A DNA stretch of 64,000 nt from Actinomycetes bacterium (GCA_030614255.1 JAUWKI010000003.1:1-64000); one strand, 5' to 3'. Shown: positions 42,832 through 52,189, counted from the stretch's first letter. Program-made: numbers and translations. The notes: generated by a model not told the origin, from the letters alone.

Positions 42832-42859
42832 ATTTCCGAATTATCGATAATTCGGAAAT
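42832..42859. repeat. 28-bp perfect palindrome
   Basis: ATTTCCGAATTATCGATAATTCGGAAAT equals its own reverse complement. Confidence 0.97.
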
Positions 42860-43044
42860 AGTTTGAGATGAAACCCGAAGGGCTAAAAAATAAAGCATGA
42901 AGGAGTCTTTGGTTTTTTGTTGAATTATCTACATACAGTTAAATGCAATGGACTAAATACACTTCACACTTCAGTTGCAGTATACATTCTCTCAAAATTC
43001 CAACCAGCCAATAATAAATATCTATGGTTTAAGGAGGGATTAAA

Positions 43045-43476
43045 ATGAGGAAAATTCGGAAATGGCTTAATTCTTCATCTTTTTTAAGCATAGTTGTAAT
43101 AATTATTGGGGTAATATTTTTATTTGGTATTTTAGGTTGCGAGTTCACCTCACAAAAAGAAACACTTCCTTATGCTGAAGAGAAAATTGAATCTACGCAA
43201 AATGAAACGACACCGGTCGAAGAACCAAAAAAAGAAGCAACTGCTAACGGGGAAGCCGATACAGAAGTAATCCCAAAGGAATCAGAACAACCTCTGGAGT
43301 CACCAATTGAACAGCCTAAAGAAGAGAAGAAAGAAATTACCGTCTACATAACTAAAACTGGAGAGTGCTATCATAGCGCAGGCTGTCAATATCTTAGACA
43401 AAGCTGTATCCCAATAGGTTTGGAAGCTGCCAAACCTAATTATAGGCCATGAAGCCGTTGCAATCCTCCGCTGTAA
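43045..43476 (+). CDS. Small membrane-anchored protein with Ada-like YHxxxCxxL...(U/C)xxC C-terminal motif, interrupted by in-frame TGA (43450-43452)
   Basis: N-terminal TM/lipobox-like LGCEF, E/P-rich linker, TKTGECYHSAGCQYLRQSCIPIGLEAAKPNYRP-TGA-SRCNPPL-TAA. Confidence 0.6.
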
Positions 43477-43520
43477 GCGGATAATGTTTATAAAAATTTT
43501 TAGGGGGGGGGGTGAGATTA

Positions 43521-43658
43521 ATGCCAACAACAGGCGAGAAACCAGGAATTGGTAGATATGTTTGCTTGAGTTGTGGACAGGTTGTTCACTTAGATGATAA
43601 TGACGATACTTTGCCACCATGTCCACGCTGCAATGGAACTAAATTTAAAAAAGATTAA
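43521..43658 (+). CDS. Small zinc-ribbon protein (45 aa)
   Basis: MPTTGEKPGIGRYVCLSCGQVVHLDDNDDTLPPCPRCNGTKFKKD; below ORF-track cutoff. Confidence 0.85.
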   Translation: MPTTGEKPGIGRYVCLSCGQVVHLDDNDDTLPPCPRCNGTKFKKD

Positions 43659-43862
43659 TTAAACGCCTTTGCTTCGCCATTCACTGTCAGTTGGTAGCTG
43701 AAAGTTAGAGATTGACAATTGATTACACTTTTGATTCCCTCGACTACCGATTCCCAACTCCTAACTAAATGCAGGACAAAAGTATGTTTTGTTGAAATTT
43801 TAAAAATATGTCTAGTCATTAAACTTTTTTAAACAGATTAAATTAGGAGGTTATAGTCGAGA

Positions 43863-44990
43863 ATGAAGTCATTTACAATTAGTTTTGGCGGGTGGGAACG
43901 TTGTGGGCACCCTGATTTCCAGTGTTTTTTTCGAGTTAAAAGAGGAGAATTGAATTTCCCAATTTCAATTACTTTACAAGGGGTATGTGTTATGGCTCTC
44001 AATCTTAGCAAAGAGGAAGTTAAGGAATTGCTTCCAAAAATTGGACTTGAGTGTATTTTACGCAAGATAGCTGGGGGTGACTATCCTGACATAAGTACTA
44101 ATGGATTCCAAAATATTCTTATAGATTCACCTGAACAGCTTGACTCATACATCAATAAATACTCAAAAAAGAATTGTAAATTTCAAAGTGAAGAGACAAG
44201 GGGGTTGATGTGTAATGCTCATCCTATTACAGATGAGTTAGATGGGATGACTTCAAGGATATTGTGTCAGAAGTGTTTATTACCAGATTCGCGTACTCTG
44301 TGTTCTTATCTTGTGCACCCTCAGGTTGTTGGATCCAAATCACAAAAAAAATTGGAACGTCTCATATCTTGGGCCATTTGTGAAAAAGGTGTAGATGCGG
44401 GCAATACTTCGAAGTGTGTTCCTGGCGGCAATGATTGTTGGGAGTTTGTTTATGAACCACCTGAACTCATCTATGAAGTACCTTTAGATCTTCCAGATAG
44501 AGTAGCAGACGAAATGGATTTTATAAATCTTGTGTTTAAGGATGTTTGTAACAAAAGAGTTGTTAAACTGAGTCAGGCACGTTCTGTTGCGGGGCTGTAT
44601 GGTGATTGTAAGAGCGAAGAGGATTTTATGCACAAGGTAGCAGTCATTTCAGATATAATATCAAATACTTCTGTAAAATCTTTTTTGTCAAAAGAAAGAA
44701 TCAGTGATTTGGAAACAAACAAGAGGACAGGTTCTATAAATGAATTGGAAGCATTCTTAAGTGAACGGTTTCCAGGATTTGAAGAAAGTATTGTTTTAAA
44801 TCTTCGCAACATCCAAAAAATTAGAAATAGTTTTCCAATCCATTCTCGTTCTATGAACTTGATAAACAGCTTTAATGAACTTTATATTGAATACCCACCA
44901 TTGAACTGGAACGATGCTTACCTGAAAGTTTTATTTTCTTTTTGGCAAAGTTTTCGGGAATTAAGAAGACTTATGCAAGGCCGTAAGTAG
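43863..44990 (+). CDS. Uncharacterised Cys-containing protein, possible C-terminal HEPN-like motif
   Basis: SD aggagg at 43847; CNAHPITDELDGMTSRILCQKCLLPDSRTLC; C-terminal KIRNSFPIHSR (R-x5-H). Confidence 0.75.
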   Translation: MKSFTISFGGWERCGHPDFQCFFRVKRGELNFPISITLQGVCVMALNLSKEEVKELLPKIGLECILRKIAGGDYPDISTNGFQNILIDSPEQLDSYINKYSKKNCKFQSEETRGLMCNAHPITDELDGMTSRILCQKCLLPDSRTLCSYLVHPQVVGSKSQKKLERLISWAICEKGVDAGNTSKCVPGGNDCWEFVYEPPELIYEVPLDLPDRVADEMDFINLVFKDVCNKRVVKLSQARSVAGLYGDCKSEEDFMHKVAVISDIISNTSVKSFLSKERISDLETNKRTGSINELEAFLSERFPGFEESIVLNLRNIQKIRNSFPIHSRSMNLINSFNELYIEYPPLNWNDAYLKVLFSFWQSFRELRRLMQGRK

Positions 44991-45088
44991 GTCTTTTCGG
45001 AATCACACTGATTAATGGATTTTTCTAACAAACTGAGGACAAGAGTACTTCTTGTTAAACCTTAGGGCGTGGGAATGGAGATGTAAAT

Positions 45089-45862
45089 ATGAACCTGACA
45101 ATGTATAAACGGGAAGTTTTCGAAAACTATATAAGCAATTCACAAATTGCCCGTGTATTGTCTGAGAATTGGTTTTCTTCGGAAATGTATTGTCCTTGTT
45201 GTTTAAATGAAGAATTAAATCCTCATTCCGCTAACACCAAAGTAGCTGATTTTTTTTGCGAAAGATGTGGGAACGAATTTCAGTTAAAAAGCTCTAAAAA
45301 AAATTTTGGAAAAAGGGTTGTCGATGGCGAATTTTATACCATGATTAATTTTATTCAAGACAATAAAACCCCAAATTTTTTTCTGATGAGTTACTCGTCA
45401 GATGATTGGACAGTTAAAGATTTAGTTTTGGTTCCAAGATTCTTCATATCACCCTCAATCATAGAAAAGAGGAACCCTCTCTCCGCCAATGCCAGAAGGG
45501 CGGGGTGGACAGGATGTAATCTTTTAATCGATAGAATCCCCAAAGAAGGCAGAATTGGGATAGTGAAAAATCAAGAGATGGTTGATAAATTAAAGGTTAA
45601 TAAAGTTTGGAGAAAAATGTCTTTCTTGGGTAACAGGAAACCGGACTTAAGAGGTTGGACTTCTGATGTATTGAAATGCGTAGAAGAATTGAAAAAGAGG
45701 GAGTTCGAGCTCAGTGAATTATATAAATATGAGAACTATCTTGAAGAACTGCATCCAAGTAACCGACATATTAAAGCAAAAATTAGGCAACAATTACAAA
45801 TTCTTAGAGATAATAATGTTATTAAGTTCGAATCGCCCGGAAGATATTCTTTGATTGATTAA
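45089..45862 (+). CDS. DpnI-like type IIM restriction endonuclease (methylated GATC)
   Basis: YxSNSQxARxLxExW, YCPxC...VADFFCERCGNEFQLKS, NPLSANARRAGWTGCN, C-terminal HIKAKIRQQLQILRDNNVIKF closely matching remembered DpnI sequence. Confidence 0.93.
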   Translation: MNLTMYKREVFENYISNSQIARVLSENWFSSEMYCPCCLNEELNPHSANTKVADFFCERCGNEFQLKSSKKNFGKRVVDGEFYTMINFIQDNKTPNFFLMSYSSDDWTVKDLVLVPRFFISPSIIEKRNPLSANARRAGWTGCNLLIDRIPKEGRIGIVKNQEMVDKLKVNKVWRKMSFLGNRKPDLRGWTSDVLKCVEELKKREFELSELYKYENYLEELHPSNRHIKAKIRQQLQILRDNNVIKFESPGRYSLID

Positions 45863-45897
45863 GCTATTTAGAATTTAAAGTTGGAAGGAGCTGAATA

Positions 45898-46110
45898 ATG
45901 GAACAATATATAGGTATCGAAATCGGAGATTCTGCATATACAGAATTTATGATGAAGGATGGGGAGTTTAAGCAGACCGAAGACGGCGTTTTTTTAGGCA
46001 GGGTTACTGCGAGGAACAAACAAGAAGCTTTGGAGAAAATCAAATGCCTTGGGTGGAACAAAAACAGAGTTTTTGATGAAGTTATAATTGAAGAAATTTG
46101 TCTTAGATAG
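45898..46110 (+). CDS. Small uncharacterised protein downstream of DpnI-like gene
   Basis: 70-aa ORF with ggaag SD 36 nt after dpnI-like stop. Confidence 0.55.
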   Translation: MEQYIGIEIGDSAYTEFMMKDGEFKQTEDGVFLGRVTARNKQEALEKIKCLGWNKNRVFDEVIIEEICLR

Positions 46111-46326
46111 CAGATAACTTTTTATACACTCTACCCGTCGTTACCCTATACCCTTATTTTGATAGTGGCTGGTAGCTAGTTTTTGACACCCGACCAATGA
46201 TTTGCCCCTGTTATTTCTATGTTGGTTTCAAGCTCTCGGAAAAGAATCCCTCTTGTTTTTTGCTCATCTACAAGGTTAATCTATAATTAACTAAACTTAT
46301 CTTTATAAATTGTCAAAAGGAGCACT

Positions 46327-46866
46327 ATGCTAAGTGTTGAGAATACTGTCTTAATTGTAATCGATGTTCAGGAAAAGCTCGCGAAAGCGATGTATGAGAG
46401 AGAAAATCTCATTGAGAATCTTCAGAAGCTTATCAAAGGGATTAAGGTATTGGAAATCCCCATTATCTGGCTTGAGCAAAATCCTCAAGGGTTAGGGCCG
46501 ACTTTGCCTGAAGTCGCCCAGCTTCTTTCTGACCTTGAGCCTATAAGTAAATTTAGCTTTAGTTGCTGCGCAAGTGAGCGTTTTATGAAAGAAATGAAAA
46601 CCTTGAAACGCAATCATGTTTTATTGGCGGGCATTGAGACTCATGTTTGTGTTTATCAAACCGCTAAAGACCTGGTTAAATTGGGATACAAAGGGCAAGT
46701 TGTTGCCGATACTGTTTCTTCAAGAACGGCTGAGAATAAACAGATTGGTTTGGAACGGATAAAGGAAGTGGGCGGGAGTTTAACAAGCACAGAGACTGCG
46801 TTATTTGAACTGTTAAAGGTTGCCGAGGGCCCAAAATTTAAAAAAATCCTTAAAATAGTTAAGTAG
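46327..46866 (+). CDS. Isochorismatase-family cysteine hydrolase
   Basis: VLIVIDVQEKLAKAM; LLAGIETHVCVYQTA. Confidence 0.92.
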   Translation: MLSVENTVLIVIDVQEKLAKAMYERENLIENLQKLIKGIKVLEIPIIWLEQNPQGLGPTLPEVAQLLSDLEPISKFSFSCCASERFMKEMKTLKRNHVLLAGIETHVCVYQTAKDLVKLGYKGQVVADTVSSRTAENKQIGLERIKEVGGSLTSTETALFELLKVAEGPKFKKILKIVK

Positions 46867-46921
46867 TCTGTTGGGTGATTGATTTTATGGTTATTTTTAG
46901 AAATTCCCAATGTTGGTTTTA

Positions 46922-46958
46922 TTGATTCATACACATAATTATGGTATATTGTGTGTAT
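46922..46958 (+). promoter_or_regulatory. Predicted vapBC promoter/operator
   Basis: TTGATT-17 bp-TATATT, overlapping inverted repeat ATACACA...TGTGTAT (46929-46935 / 46952-46958). Confidence 0.5.
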
Positions 46959-46991
46959 CTGATATAGAAGCTGTGTTTTGAGGTGAGCGGA

Positions 46992-47198
46992 ATGAGAACA
47001 AATATAGTTTTGAACGATAAATTGGTAAAAGAAGGTTTAAAACTGACGAAGCTTAAAACCAAAAAAGACCTGGTTGATGTGGCTTTGAAAGAATTGGTTG
47101 AAAGAAGAAAGCGTAAGAGAATTTTGAAACTTGAAGGAAAGATTGCTTGGGAAGGGAATCTGGAAGAGCTAAGGGGCACTCGTTTTGATATTGATTGA
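46992..47198 (+). CDS. vapB: VapB-type antitoxin
   Basis: MRTNIVLNDKLVKEGLKLTKLKTKKDLVDVALKELVERRKRKRIL. Confidence 0.9.
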   Translation: MRTNIVLNDKLVKEGLKLTKLKTKKDLVDVALKELVERRKRKRILKLEGKIAWEGNLEELRGTRFDID

Positions 47199-47583
47199 TA
47201 CCTCGGTCTGGATAGATTTTTTCAGAGGTGCAGACACACTTCATAGGGTTGCTATGCACAAGTTAATTGAGGAAGACGACATCTGTCTCGCCGACATTAT
47301 CGTTGCTGAAATTTTACAGGGCATTAAATCAGATAAGGATTTTAAGGTTGTAAAATCTCGTCTTTTAGAGTTTCCGATTTATTCCTTAAAGGACGTTCAT
47401 TCCTATATCCAATCTGCCCAAATTTATCGAGCTTGCAGAAGAAGAGGACTTACAATAAGAAAGTTAGTAGATTGTTTCATTGCTCAAATTGCCATTGAAA
47501 ACGAACTTGCACTTTTCCACAATGATAAAGATTTCGACTCAATTGCTAAAACAATTAAAGAACTGCAAATCTATAGACTTTAA
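47185..47583 (+). CDS. vapC: VapC-type PIN-domain ribonuclease toxin
   Basis: ILIDTSVWIDFFRG; overlaps vapB; DCFIAQIAIENELALFHNDKDFD. Confidence 0.93.
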   Translation: MILIDTSVWIDFFRGADTLHRVAMHKLIEEDDICLADIIVAEILQGIKSDKDFKVVKSRLLEFPIYSLKDVHSYIQSAQIYRACRRRGLTIRKLVDCFIAQIAIENELALFHNDKDFDSIAKTIKELQIYRL

Positions 47584-47692
47584 AACGGGTGGTTAAAGCT
47601 TCTTGCTCCTGACCAACACATTTTACTTTTTTCTCTGTTCTTAAGTTCTTCTGAAAGCTGAATGCTGTTTCAATGACTCCTGACTAGCGAAG

Positions 47693-47738
47693 CCCCTGCC
47701 TACCGCCGTGCCTACCGGCAGGCAGGGCAGGCAGGGGG
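47693..47738. repeat. Palindromic CCTGCCTACCGGCAGGCAGG-type repeat, compound copy
   Basis: CCCCTGCCTACCGCCGTGCCTACCGGCAGGCAGGGCAGGCAGGGGG. Confidence 0.85.
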
Positions 47739-47884
47739 TGACCCTTAGGGTTACTCTCCTTAATCCTAATTCCTATCAGTTGGGAGTTTCTTAGTAAGAA
47801 GTCCCATTAGAGGCGGGCAAGCGAGAGTTTTCTAATTGGCTTGCTGGGTTTTTCTCTATTCTTTTATGCTCTCAGCTCTTAAGC

Positions 47885-47990
47885 TTTTCTGAAAGCTGGT
47901 AGCTGGCGTCTGGAAGCTGAATTTCCTTTCCCCATTACCCTGATTTTCCCTGGCGGCTGGAGACTGGAAGCTGGAAGCGGATAGCTAATT
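47885..47990. repeat. Heptad repeats (AGCTGGA type), two clusters
   Basis: AGCTGGT AGCTGGC GTCTGGA AGCTGAA; GGCTGGA GACTGGA AGCTGGA AGCGGAT AGCTAAT. Confidence 0.85.
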
Positions 47991-48051
47991 TTCCCTTGCG
48001 TAGTATATAATCTTCTGCAAAAATGGAAATTGAGACGGAAAGGTGGCTGAA

Positions 48052-48912
48052 ATGGAAAAAGTTATTTTGGCTGAGAAGATAGCTTATTCTTATAACAAGA
48101 CGCTCGCGGTGGACCACATCTCTTTCCACATCGATAAAGGCGAGATTTTGGGTTTTCTCGGCCCTAACGGAGCGGGCAAAACCACCACGATTAAGATGCT
48201 TATTGGTCTCCTAGCTCCCCAAGATGGAAAAATTTCTGTCCTCGGAATGGATACGGCAAAAGAGCTAAATAAAATACAAGCTCAAATCGGCGTCTGCTTT
48301 GAGGAGAAAAACCTTTACGAGGAGATGTCCGCTATTGAGAACCTCAAATTCTTCGCCTCTCTCTTCGGGATAAAAAAGATTGATGCTGCCGCGCTTCTAA
48401 AAAAGGTGAATCTCCTTGTTGAGAAGAGACAAAAGGTTGCTAGTTTTTCAAAAGGAATGAAACAGCGCTTGATGATGGCTAGGGCTCTTATAAACTATCC
48501 TAAAGTTCTCTTTTTAGATGAGCCAACGGATGGCTTGGACCCTGTTTCCGCGAGAGCCGTTCGAGATGTTATTCTTGAAGAGAAGGAAAAAGGGGCCACC
48601 ATATTTCTTACCACTCATGACATGATGGAAGCGGACAAGCTCTCAGACAGAGTCGCTTTCATAAACGAAGGTAAGATTTCCGTAATTGACACACCTGAAA
48701 ACCTCAAACACGAGTATGGAAAACGGATTCTTAAAATTCGTTACCGGTTAGACGGGAGAGTAGAAGAAGAAGAACTTTCCCTTGAAGATAAAGATATGAG
48801 CAAACGCATCGATGAAATTAATTCCAAACATTCTATTTTAGATATGCACACTGAAGAGGCGACTCTTGAGGATATCTTCATCAAGTTTACCGGCAGGAAG
48901 TTAGAAGGATGA
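48052..48912 (+). CDS. ABC transporter ATP-binding protein
   Basis: GPNGAGKTTTIKML, SFSKGMKQRLMMARAL, LFLDEPTDGLDP. Confidence 0.95.
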   Translation: MEKVILAEKIAYSYNKTLAVDHISFHIDKGEILGFLGPNGAGKTTTIKMLIGLLAPQDGKISVLGMDTAKELNKIQAQIGVCFEEKNLYEEMSAIENLKFFASLFGIKKIDAAALLKKVNLLVEKRQKVASFSKGMKQRLMMARALINYPKVLFLDEPTDGLDPVSARAVRDVILEEKEKGATIFLTTHDMMEADKLSDRVAFINEGKISVIDTPENLKHEYGKRILKIRYRLDGRVEEEELSLEDKDMSKRIDEINSKHSILDMHTEEATLEDIFIKFTGRKLEG

Positions 48913-49946
48913 ACCGCATTCTTTCAATCGTCAAAAAGGATGTTATCCAGATTTTCCGCAACCGTTTCATAGCGGTCATAACTTTTCTCGCGATTTTTGT
49001 TTACGCCATCATATTCCATGTTATGCCTTCTAAGGTTGAAGAAATGTACAGTATGGGTTTTTACTTTGAAAAAGGGCGAGAGGCTGTCGAAGAACAGATC
49101 TCTGAGGAAGAAGGCGTGGAAGTAGTATGGGCCGATGATGAAAATGAGTTAAAGAAGCTAGTTGAAGATGAGGATGTCCAGGTGGGGCTTTCTTTTACTT
49201 TACTCGAAGGAAAGCCAAAAATCGTTTTATATACTTCCACTCAAACTCCTGAAGAAATAAGGGAGGCAGGCGATGTTATTGCCAGAGAAGCTGCCTACAG
49301 CCTTTCAGGATATCCTCTCAATGTGGAATTTGACGAGGTTGTTATCGGACCAGATTTACTAGGGGAGCAGATTCCCTTTAGGAATAAGATGCGCATTCTC
49401 TTTGTGGTGATGATTCTCTCGGTTGAGTTTTTTGCGTTAGGTAATTTAATTTCAGAGGAGATTCGCAAAAAGACCGCGGATGCTATTCTTGTTACGCCCG
49501 TTAGCATCCCCGAGTTTATGACCGCCAAGGTAGCTACCGGCATCTTTTTGACCCTTTCCGAAGGAATTCTTGCTGCTTTTCTGCTAAATATTATTAGCTT
49601 CGATACTGTACTTCCTTTTGTTGTCCTTCTTTTTCTCGGTGCCCTCCTTGTTGTTGCCGTCTCATTTGTTTTGGGGACGATAAGCAGAAGTTTTCTGGGA
49701 TTAACCGCGTATGGGACTCTCTTTATGATTGTTTTTATGATTCCCACTTTTACTCTTATTTTCCCCGGTGGTTATTCCTTTTGGATTAAAGCTGTGCCTT
49801 CTTATCATTTAATTATCCCGCTGGATGGAATAATAAATTACGGATATGTCCTCTCTGATTATTTGCCCGAGATGGCTTATCTTGGTTCATTTAACATAGT
49901 CGTTTTATTACTTGGACTTTATGTTTTAAGAAGGAGGCTTACATGA
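48909..49946 (+). CDS. ABC-2 type permease
   Basis: Six-TM ABC-2 architecture, 4-nt overlap with ATPase gene. Confidence 0.88.
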   Translation: MNRILSIVKKDVIQIFRNRFIAVITFLAIFVYAIIFHVMPSKVEEMYSMGFYFEKGREAVEEQISEEEGVEVVWADDENELKKLVEDEDVQVGLSFTLLEGKPKIVLYTSTQTPEEIREAGDVIAREAAYSLSGYPLNVEFDEVVIGPDLLGEQIPFRNKMRILFVVMILSVEFFALGNLISEEIRKKTADAILVTPVSIPEFMTAKVATGIFLTLSEGILAAFLLNIISFDTVLPFVVLLFLGALLVVAVSFVLGTISRSFLGLTAYGTLFMIVFMIPTFTLIFPGGYSFWIKAVPSYHLIIPLDGIINYGYVLSDYLPEMAYLGSFNIVVLLLGLYVLRRRLT

Positions 49947-50992
49947 GCATATCACGTATTTTCTCCATAATGAAAAGAGAGTTAAGCCTAGGACCTCGTA
50001 GTCCGATGCTCTTATTCGCCCTTGCTCTTCCGCTAATATTAACTGCGGTTTTTCAGTTAATTTTTGGGGGACTATGGCAAGAAAAACCCGTATTAGCTGT
50101 TTACGATGTAGGTGATGGGGTTGTAATTTCTGAACTTGAAAAAAATAAAGCGATAGATATTATCGATGCTGATTCAGAAGATGAAATTTTAAATTTAGTT
50201 GAAGTTAGGGAAGCGGATGTGGGTGTAATTTTCCCCCAAGACATCGAAGACATATTAAAGGAGGGTAAAGAGGTTACCCTAAAAACTTATGTCGACGGTG
50301 AGGCATACGCAAAAGATAGAACGATAATCGCTGCAACTATGCTATCTGTTCTAAGGAGCATCGCACCTGAAGGCCCCGAGGTGGATTTCGAACAAATTCT
50401 TCTTGGGGAAGAGAGGGGGCTTGGTATTTTAGAGATGATGCTCCCGTTTCTTGTTTTGTATGGTGTCATGGGGGGCGCATTCTTAGGCCCCGCGATTCTT
50501 CTCGTTGGAGCAAAAGAAAAGAAAACCATCACAGCTCTTCTGGTTACACCCTCAAGCAAAGCTGAGATTCTTGCGGCGTTTGGTATTATGGGTGTGGTGC
50601 TTGCTGTGATTATGGGAATAGTGGTTCTTTTGTTAAATGGTGGCTGGACTCAACCGCCTCTGATGATTCCTTTGCTCATTCTAAGCTCTATTTTTATGGC
50701 TGAATTGGGGCTCATAGCGGGCCTTGCGGTTAATGATTTGAACACGCTTTTTGCTAACATGAAGATCTTCGGTATCCTTTTGGTGGCTCCAGAACTCTTC
50801 ATTATTTTTCCAAAATGGCCACAGTGGATTGCAAAGATTTTTCCCACTTACTACTTCATGCATCCTGTGTTGAGGATAAGTATTTATGGAGATGGTCTTG
50901 CTGAGGTTGGCTGGGAATTATTGGTTCTGCTCGGTTTTATAATCCTCTTTTTTATCCCCATTCCTTTTTTAGCCAAGAGATTGGGGAAGTAA
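49943..50992 (+). CDS. ABC-2 type permease
   Basis: ABC-2 architecture, 4-nt overlap with preceding permease. Confidence 0.88.
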   Translation: MSISRIFSIMKRELSLGPRSPMLLFALALPLILTAVFQLIFGGLWQEKPVLAVYDVGDGVVISELEKNKAIDIIDADSEDEILNLVEVREADVGVIFPQDIEDILKEGKEVTLKTYVDGEAYAKDRTIIAATMLSVLRSIAPEGPEVDFEQILLGEERGLGILEMMLPFLVLYGVMGGAFLGPAILLVGAKEKKTITALLVTPSSKAEILAAFGIMGVVLAVIMGIVVLLLNGGWTQPPLMIPLLILSSIFMAELGLIAGLAVNDLNTLFANMKIFGILLVAPELFIIFPKWPQWIAKIFPTYYFMHPVLRISIYGDGLAEVGWELLVLLGFIILFFIPIPFLAKRLGK

Positions 50993-51037
50993 AAAGGTAG
51001 GCGAAGACCGCCAGCCTTGTTTAATTGGCAATTTTTT

Positions 51038-51256
51038 GTGGGTTGCTCTAAAGCTCCGGTTTGTCTCCCTACTCATTCGACTCTTGCAGTGCGAAACTTT
51101 ACTTCCTTCATTTCCGTGCCTACCGGCAGGCACGGCAGAACTCGTCAGGCTAAACTATATCCTTCCCTTTGACTTTTAAGCCAAAGCTTCCAACTATGTT
51201 GTAAGTCGGGTATAAGCCTGGCTCAAACAGCTTCGGCTTATTTCCTGAACAACCTA
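51038..51256. repeat. Dispersed MITE-like element (family C), third copy
   Basis: GTGGGTTGCTC left end; CCGTGCCTACCGGCAGGCACGG palindrome; right end GAACAACCTA. Confidence 0.65.
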
Positions 51257-51276
51257 TTTTTACGCCTAAAAATGAC
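51227..51276. repeat. 50-bp exact direct repeat (copy 2)
   Basis: Identical to 42319-42368. Confidence 0.95.
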
Positions 51277-51538
51277 ATGGCATATAAAGAAGCGTGTTTC
51301 CGTATGCTTGTCTGCCTCTGGAGGGGCTGATAGTTAAATTTTCTCCTCCCTTGACGGGAGGGGATTAAGGGGAGGGTGAAAGAGTTCTAAGCATTTTTAG
51401 TTTTTATTTGAGCTTGCTCCCGACCCCTGACTAAGAGACTACCGACTAGTTAGGGCTGGTGGCTGTTTTTAATTTAAAGGATTTTGAATGCGTTTGGAGA
51501 ATTAAACCCTCGGTGTTTTCGTATAAAAAGAAAGCGGG

Positions 51539-52189
51539 TTGCCAGTGTCGATTTTAAACAAACTCAAAGAGCTAGCAGAGAAAATATTTGACGAATTTTA
51601 TTTAAGCAGGGGACAGGTTTATGCCGTGGGAACTATTGTTGCTCTTTTGGTTTTGGGAAGCGGGGTACTGTATTCAAGGAGTAAACCTGTGGTTGAGGTA
51701 AAGGAAATAACGGAAATAAGTGAATCAGGGTCTGAAGACATACAAGAGGAAGCCAACGAGGAAGCAAAAAAGATATATGTGCACGTCTGTGGGGCAGTGA
51801 AGAGTGCTGATGTTTATCTGTGCGAAGAAGGAGATAGAGTAAAGGATGCCATTGCTAAGGCAGGTGGCGCGAGAGATGAAGCCAATTTGGAAGCGCTTAA
51901 CCTGGCAGCGAAACTCATCGATGGCCAGAAAGTTTATGTGCCGAAAGTTGGAGAAAATATCACTGCTGATGTTTTTGGAGCATCCTTAACCGGAGCTCTT
52001 ATTAATCTTAATAGTGCGACCTGCAAACAACTTGAGGAGTTGCCCGGAATTGGTGAAGTGATTGCTCAAAGGATTGTCGATTACAGGACGGAACACGGAG
52101 GATTTAAAATAGTGGATGAGCTTCTAGAAGTGGAAGGAATCGGTTCAAAAAAGTTTGAGGACATAAAAGACAAGGTTGTGGTTAATTGA
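51539..52189 (+). CDS. comEA: Competence protein ComEA (SLBB plus helix-hairpin-helix)
   Basis: VHVCGAVKSADVYLCEEGDRVKDAI; LINLNSATCKQLEELPGIGEVIAQRIVDYR. Confidence 0.94.
   Translation: MPVSILNKLKELAEKIFDEFYLSRGQVYAVGTIVALLVLGSGVLYSRSKPVVEVKEITEISESGSEDIQEEANEEAKKIYVHVCGAVKSADVYLCEEGDRVKDAIAKAGGARDEANLEALNLAAKLIDGQKVYVPKVGENITADVFGASLTGALINLNSATCKQLEELPGIGEVIAQRIVDYRTEHGGFKIVDELLEVEGIGSKKFEDIKDKVVVN

Noticed and set aside
43863-45862. DNA methyltransferase partner for the restriction enzyme
   Set aside because: No MTase motifs in neighbouring ORFs; type IIM enzymes need no cognate methylase.
51340-51385. ctcctcccttgacgggaggggattaaggggagggtg hairpin as a gene terminator
   Set aside because: Looks like a widespread interspersed repeat type, without a T-run and not adjacent to a gene end.
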